Of a DNA stretch of 64,000 bases, positions 63,001 through 64,000 are shown piece after piece. This DNA comes from Mesonia aquimarina (lineage in GTDB: Bacteria; Bacteroidota; Bacteroidia; Flavobacteriales; Flavobacteriaceae), in assembly GCF_003667275.1 (NCBI RefSeq), contig NZ_RCNV01000002.1:124001-188000 (forward strand), in the 5' to 3' direction. Position numbers and translations under genes: made by a program. The notes beneath the pieces were generated by a model. That model saw nothing but the letters and a program-made list of their open reading frames with translations. It did not search any database and had not been told where the DNA came from. Each line of letters starts with the position of its first letter. The stretch's first letter is position 1.

Positions 63001-64000
63001 AAACGATTTATTTTTAAAAGCCTTAAAAGGCGAAAGCGTAGAGCGACCGCCGGTTTGGATGATGCGTCAAGCAGGACGTTATCTACCAGATTTTATGAAG
63101 CTGAAAGAGAAATACGATTTCTTTACACGCTGCAGAACACCCGAATTAGCTACGGAAATTACCGTAATGCCAATTCATCAAGTCGGTACCGATGCGGCTA
63201 TTTTATTCAGCGATATTTTGGTTGTTCCGCAAGCTATGGGAATCGAAATTGAAATGAAACCCGGCGTTGGTCCGTTTTTACCAGATCCTATCAGAACGCC
63301 AGTTCAAGTCAATGACATTAGAATTCCTGATGTTTATGAAGAATTAGGTTATGTTTACGAGGCAATAAAAATGACCAAAAAAGAATTGAACGATGAAGTT
63401 CCGCTTATTGGTTTTGCCGGTTCGCCGTGGACAATTCTTTGTTATTTAGTGCAAGGTCAAGGCTCTAAAAACTTTGATAAAGCCAAAGAATTTTGCTTTA
63501 AGCGCCCAATGGCTGCGCATATTTTATTGCAAAAAATTACCGATACCACCATCGCTTATTTAAAAGGGAAAGTAGAAGCCGGCGTAGATGCGGTACAACT
63601 TTTTGATTCCTGGGGTGGCATGCTTTCGCCAACCGATTATCAAGAATTTTCGTGGAAATATATGCAACAAATTATCGATGCGTTAAAAGATGATATTCCG
63701 GTAATTGCTTTTGGTAAAGGTTGCTGGTTTGCATTAAAAGAAATGAGTGAATCTGGTGCTTCGGCTCTTGGTGTAGATTGGACGTGCTCGGCTAGAAATG
63801 CCCGTTATTTAAGTGGCGGAAATATCACCTTGCAAGGTAATTTTGATCCTTCTCGTTTATTTTCACCACCGCGAGAAATAAAATCGATGGTGCACCAAAT
63901 GATCGATGAATTTGGAAAAGACAAATACATTGTAAATCTTGGTCACGGTATTTTACCGAATATTCCGGTGGAAAATGCAAAAGCTTTTGTAGATGCCGTT
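62993..64000 (+). CDS. hemE: Uroporphyrinogen decarboxylase (3' end outside the window)
   Basis: 336 codons are open from the ATG at 62993 to the window edge with no stop; the family has about 340-345 residues, so only the last few are missing. It decarboxylates uroporphyrinogen III to coproporphyrinogen [18 protein letters not shown] at the N-terminus, [16 protein letters not shown] in the middle, the Trp-Gly-Gly loop (DSWGGMLSP) and [19 protein letters not shown] at the C-terminus are all family marks. Its ATG overlaps the hemD stop by eight bases. Confidence 0.97.
   Translation, partial: MIKNDLFLKALKGESVERPPVWMMRQAGRYLPDFMKLKEKYDFFTRCRTPELATEITVMPIHQVGTDAAILFSDILVVPQAMGIEIEMKPGVGPFLPDPIRTPVQVNDIRIPDVYEELGYVYEAIKMTKKELNDEVPLIGFAGSPWTILCYLVQGQGSKNFDKAKEFCFKRPMAAHILLQKITDTTIAYLKGKVEAGVDAVQLFDSWGGMLSPTDYQEFSWKYMQQIIDALKDDIPVIAFGKGCWFALKEMSESGASALGVDWTCSARNARYLSGGNITLQGNFDPSRLFSPPREIKSMVHQMIDEFGKDKYIVNLGHGILPNIPVENAKAFVDAV

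Noticed and set aside
63055-63252. 65-residue plus-strand frame
   Set aside because: It lies in another frame inside hemE, which is open from 62993 to the window end with strong family motifs.
62993-64000. Possible frameshifted or broken hemE
   Set aside because: Reading all 336 codons shows no stop; the gene is simply cut by the window edge.
1-64000. CRISPR arrays, tRNA or rRNA genes, prophage or transposase genes
   Set aside because: No regularly spaced repeats, no cloverleaf or rRNA-like stretches and no recombinase motifs were seen in the gaps.

Overview
The window looks like chromosomal DNA of a marine or soil member of the Flavobacteriaceae (Bacteroidota). The DNA is AT-rich and densely packed. 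Lipoprotein signals end in a Bacteroidota-style lipobox Cys. Several starts are preceded by the Bacteroidota -7 element TAnnTTTG, and the gene sets (MoxR/Bat operon, A2M-PBP1C pair, GbsR-RND efflux, PorT-type outer membrane proteins) are typical of that family. I cannot fix the genus. I saw no rRNA, tRNA, CRISPR array, prophage or transposase gene, and no gene-free stretch is longer than 300 bases.

Layout. 1-6.6 kb: gmk-nadD, gpsA and an EamA transporter on the plus strand; then a minus-strand group with pheS, a CREST-superfamily membrane protein and small unknowns; then cvpA. 6.6-8.8 kb: beta-carbonic anhydrase with a SulP transporter, probably a bicarbonate uptake pair. 8.9-18.4 kb: a long minus-strand aerotolerance-type operon, moxR, DUF58, a BatD-like membrane protein, batA, batB, batC, batD, batE, with one small membrane protein behind it. 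18.5-22.8 kb: a DUF4382 lipoprotein, then SDR, AlbA_2-domain protein, PPP phosphatase and a beta-barrel protein. 23-25 kb: ALDH7-type dehydrogenase and 3-hydroxyanthranilate dioxygenase (tryptophan/kynurenine breakdown). 25.3-34.9 kb: a lipoprotein asparaginase, then alpha-2-macroglobulin, RDD protein and penicillin-binding protein 1C. 34.9-41.2 kb: GbsR/MarR regulator and a complete RND efflux operon. 41-53 kb: PAP2 phosphatase, CYTH protein, MscS channel, MltF-type transglycosylase, a radical SAM protein, a GT90 glycosyltransferase, enoyl-CoA hydratase and an NtrY-like kinase.

52.7-64 kb is a heme region: hemJ, hemH, an AraC regulator, hemA, hemC, hemD and hemE (cut by the window end), covering most steps from glutamyl-tRNA to protoheme. 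A TrkH/TrkA potassium transporter is embedded between hemC and hemD with overlapping reading frames, so it is probably co-transcribed with the heme genes. A decayed toxin-antitoxin pair lies just upstream of hemJ.

No clearly new multi-gene system is visible. The best leads are the truncated ParE-like toxin next to hemJ, the K+ transporter inside the heme operon, the hairpin elements in the heme and efflux control regions, three structured intergenic elements that look like dispersed repeats, and the extra 560-residue member of the Bat operon. All family calls come from reading motifs by eye; no database search was possible.
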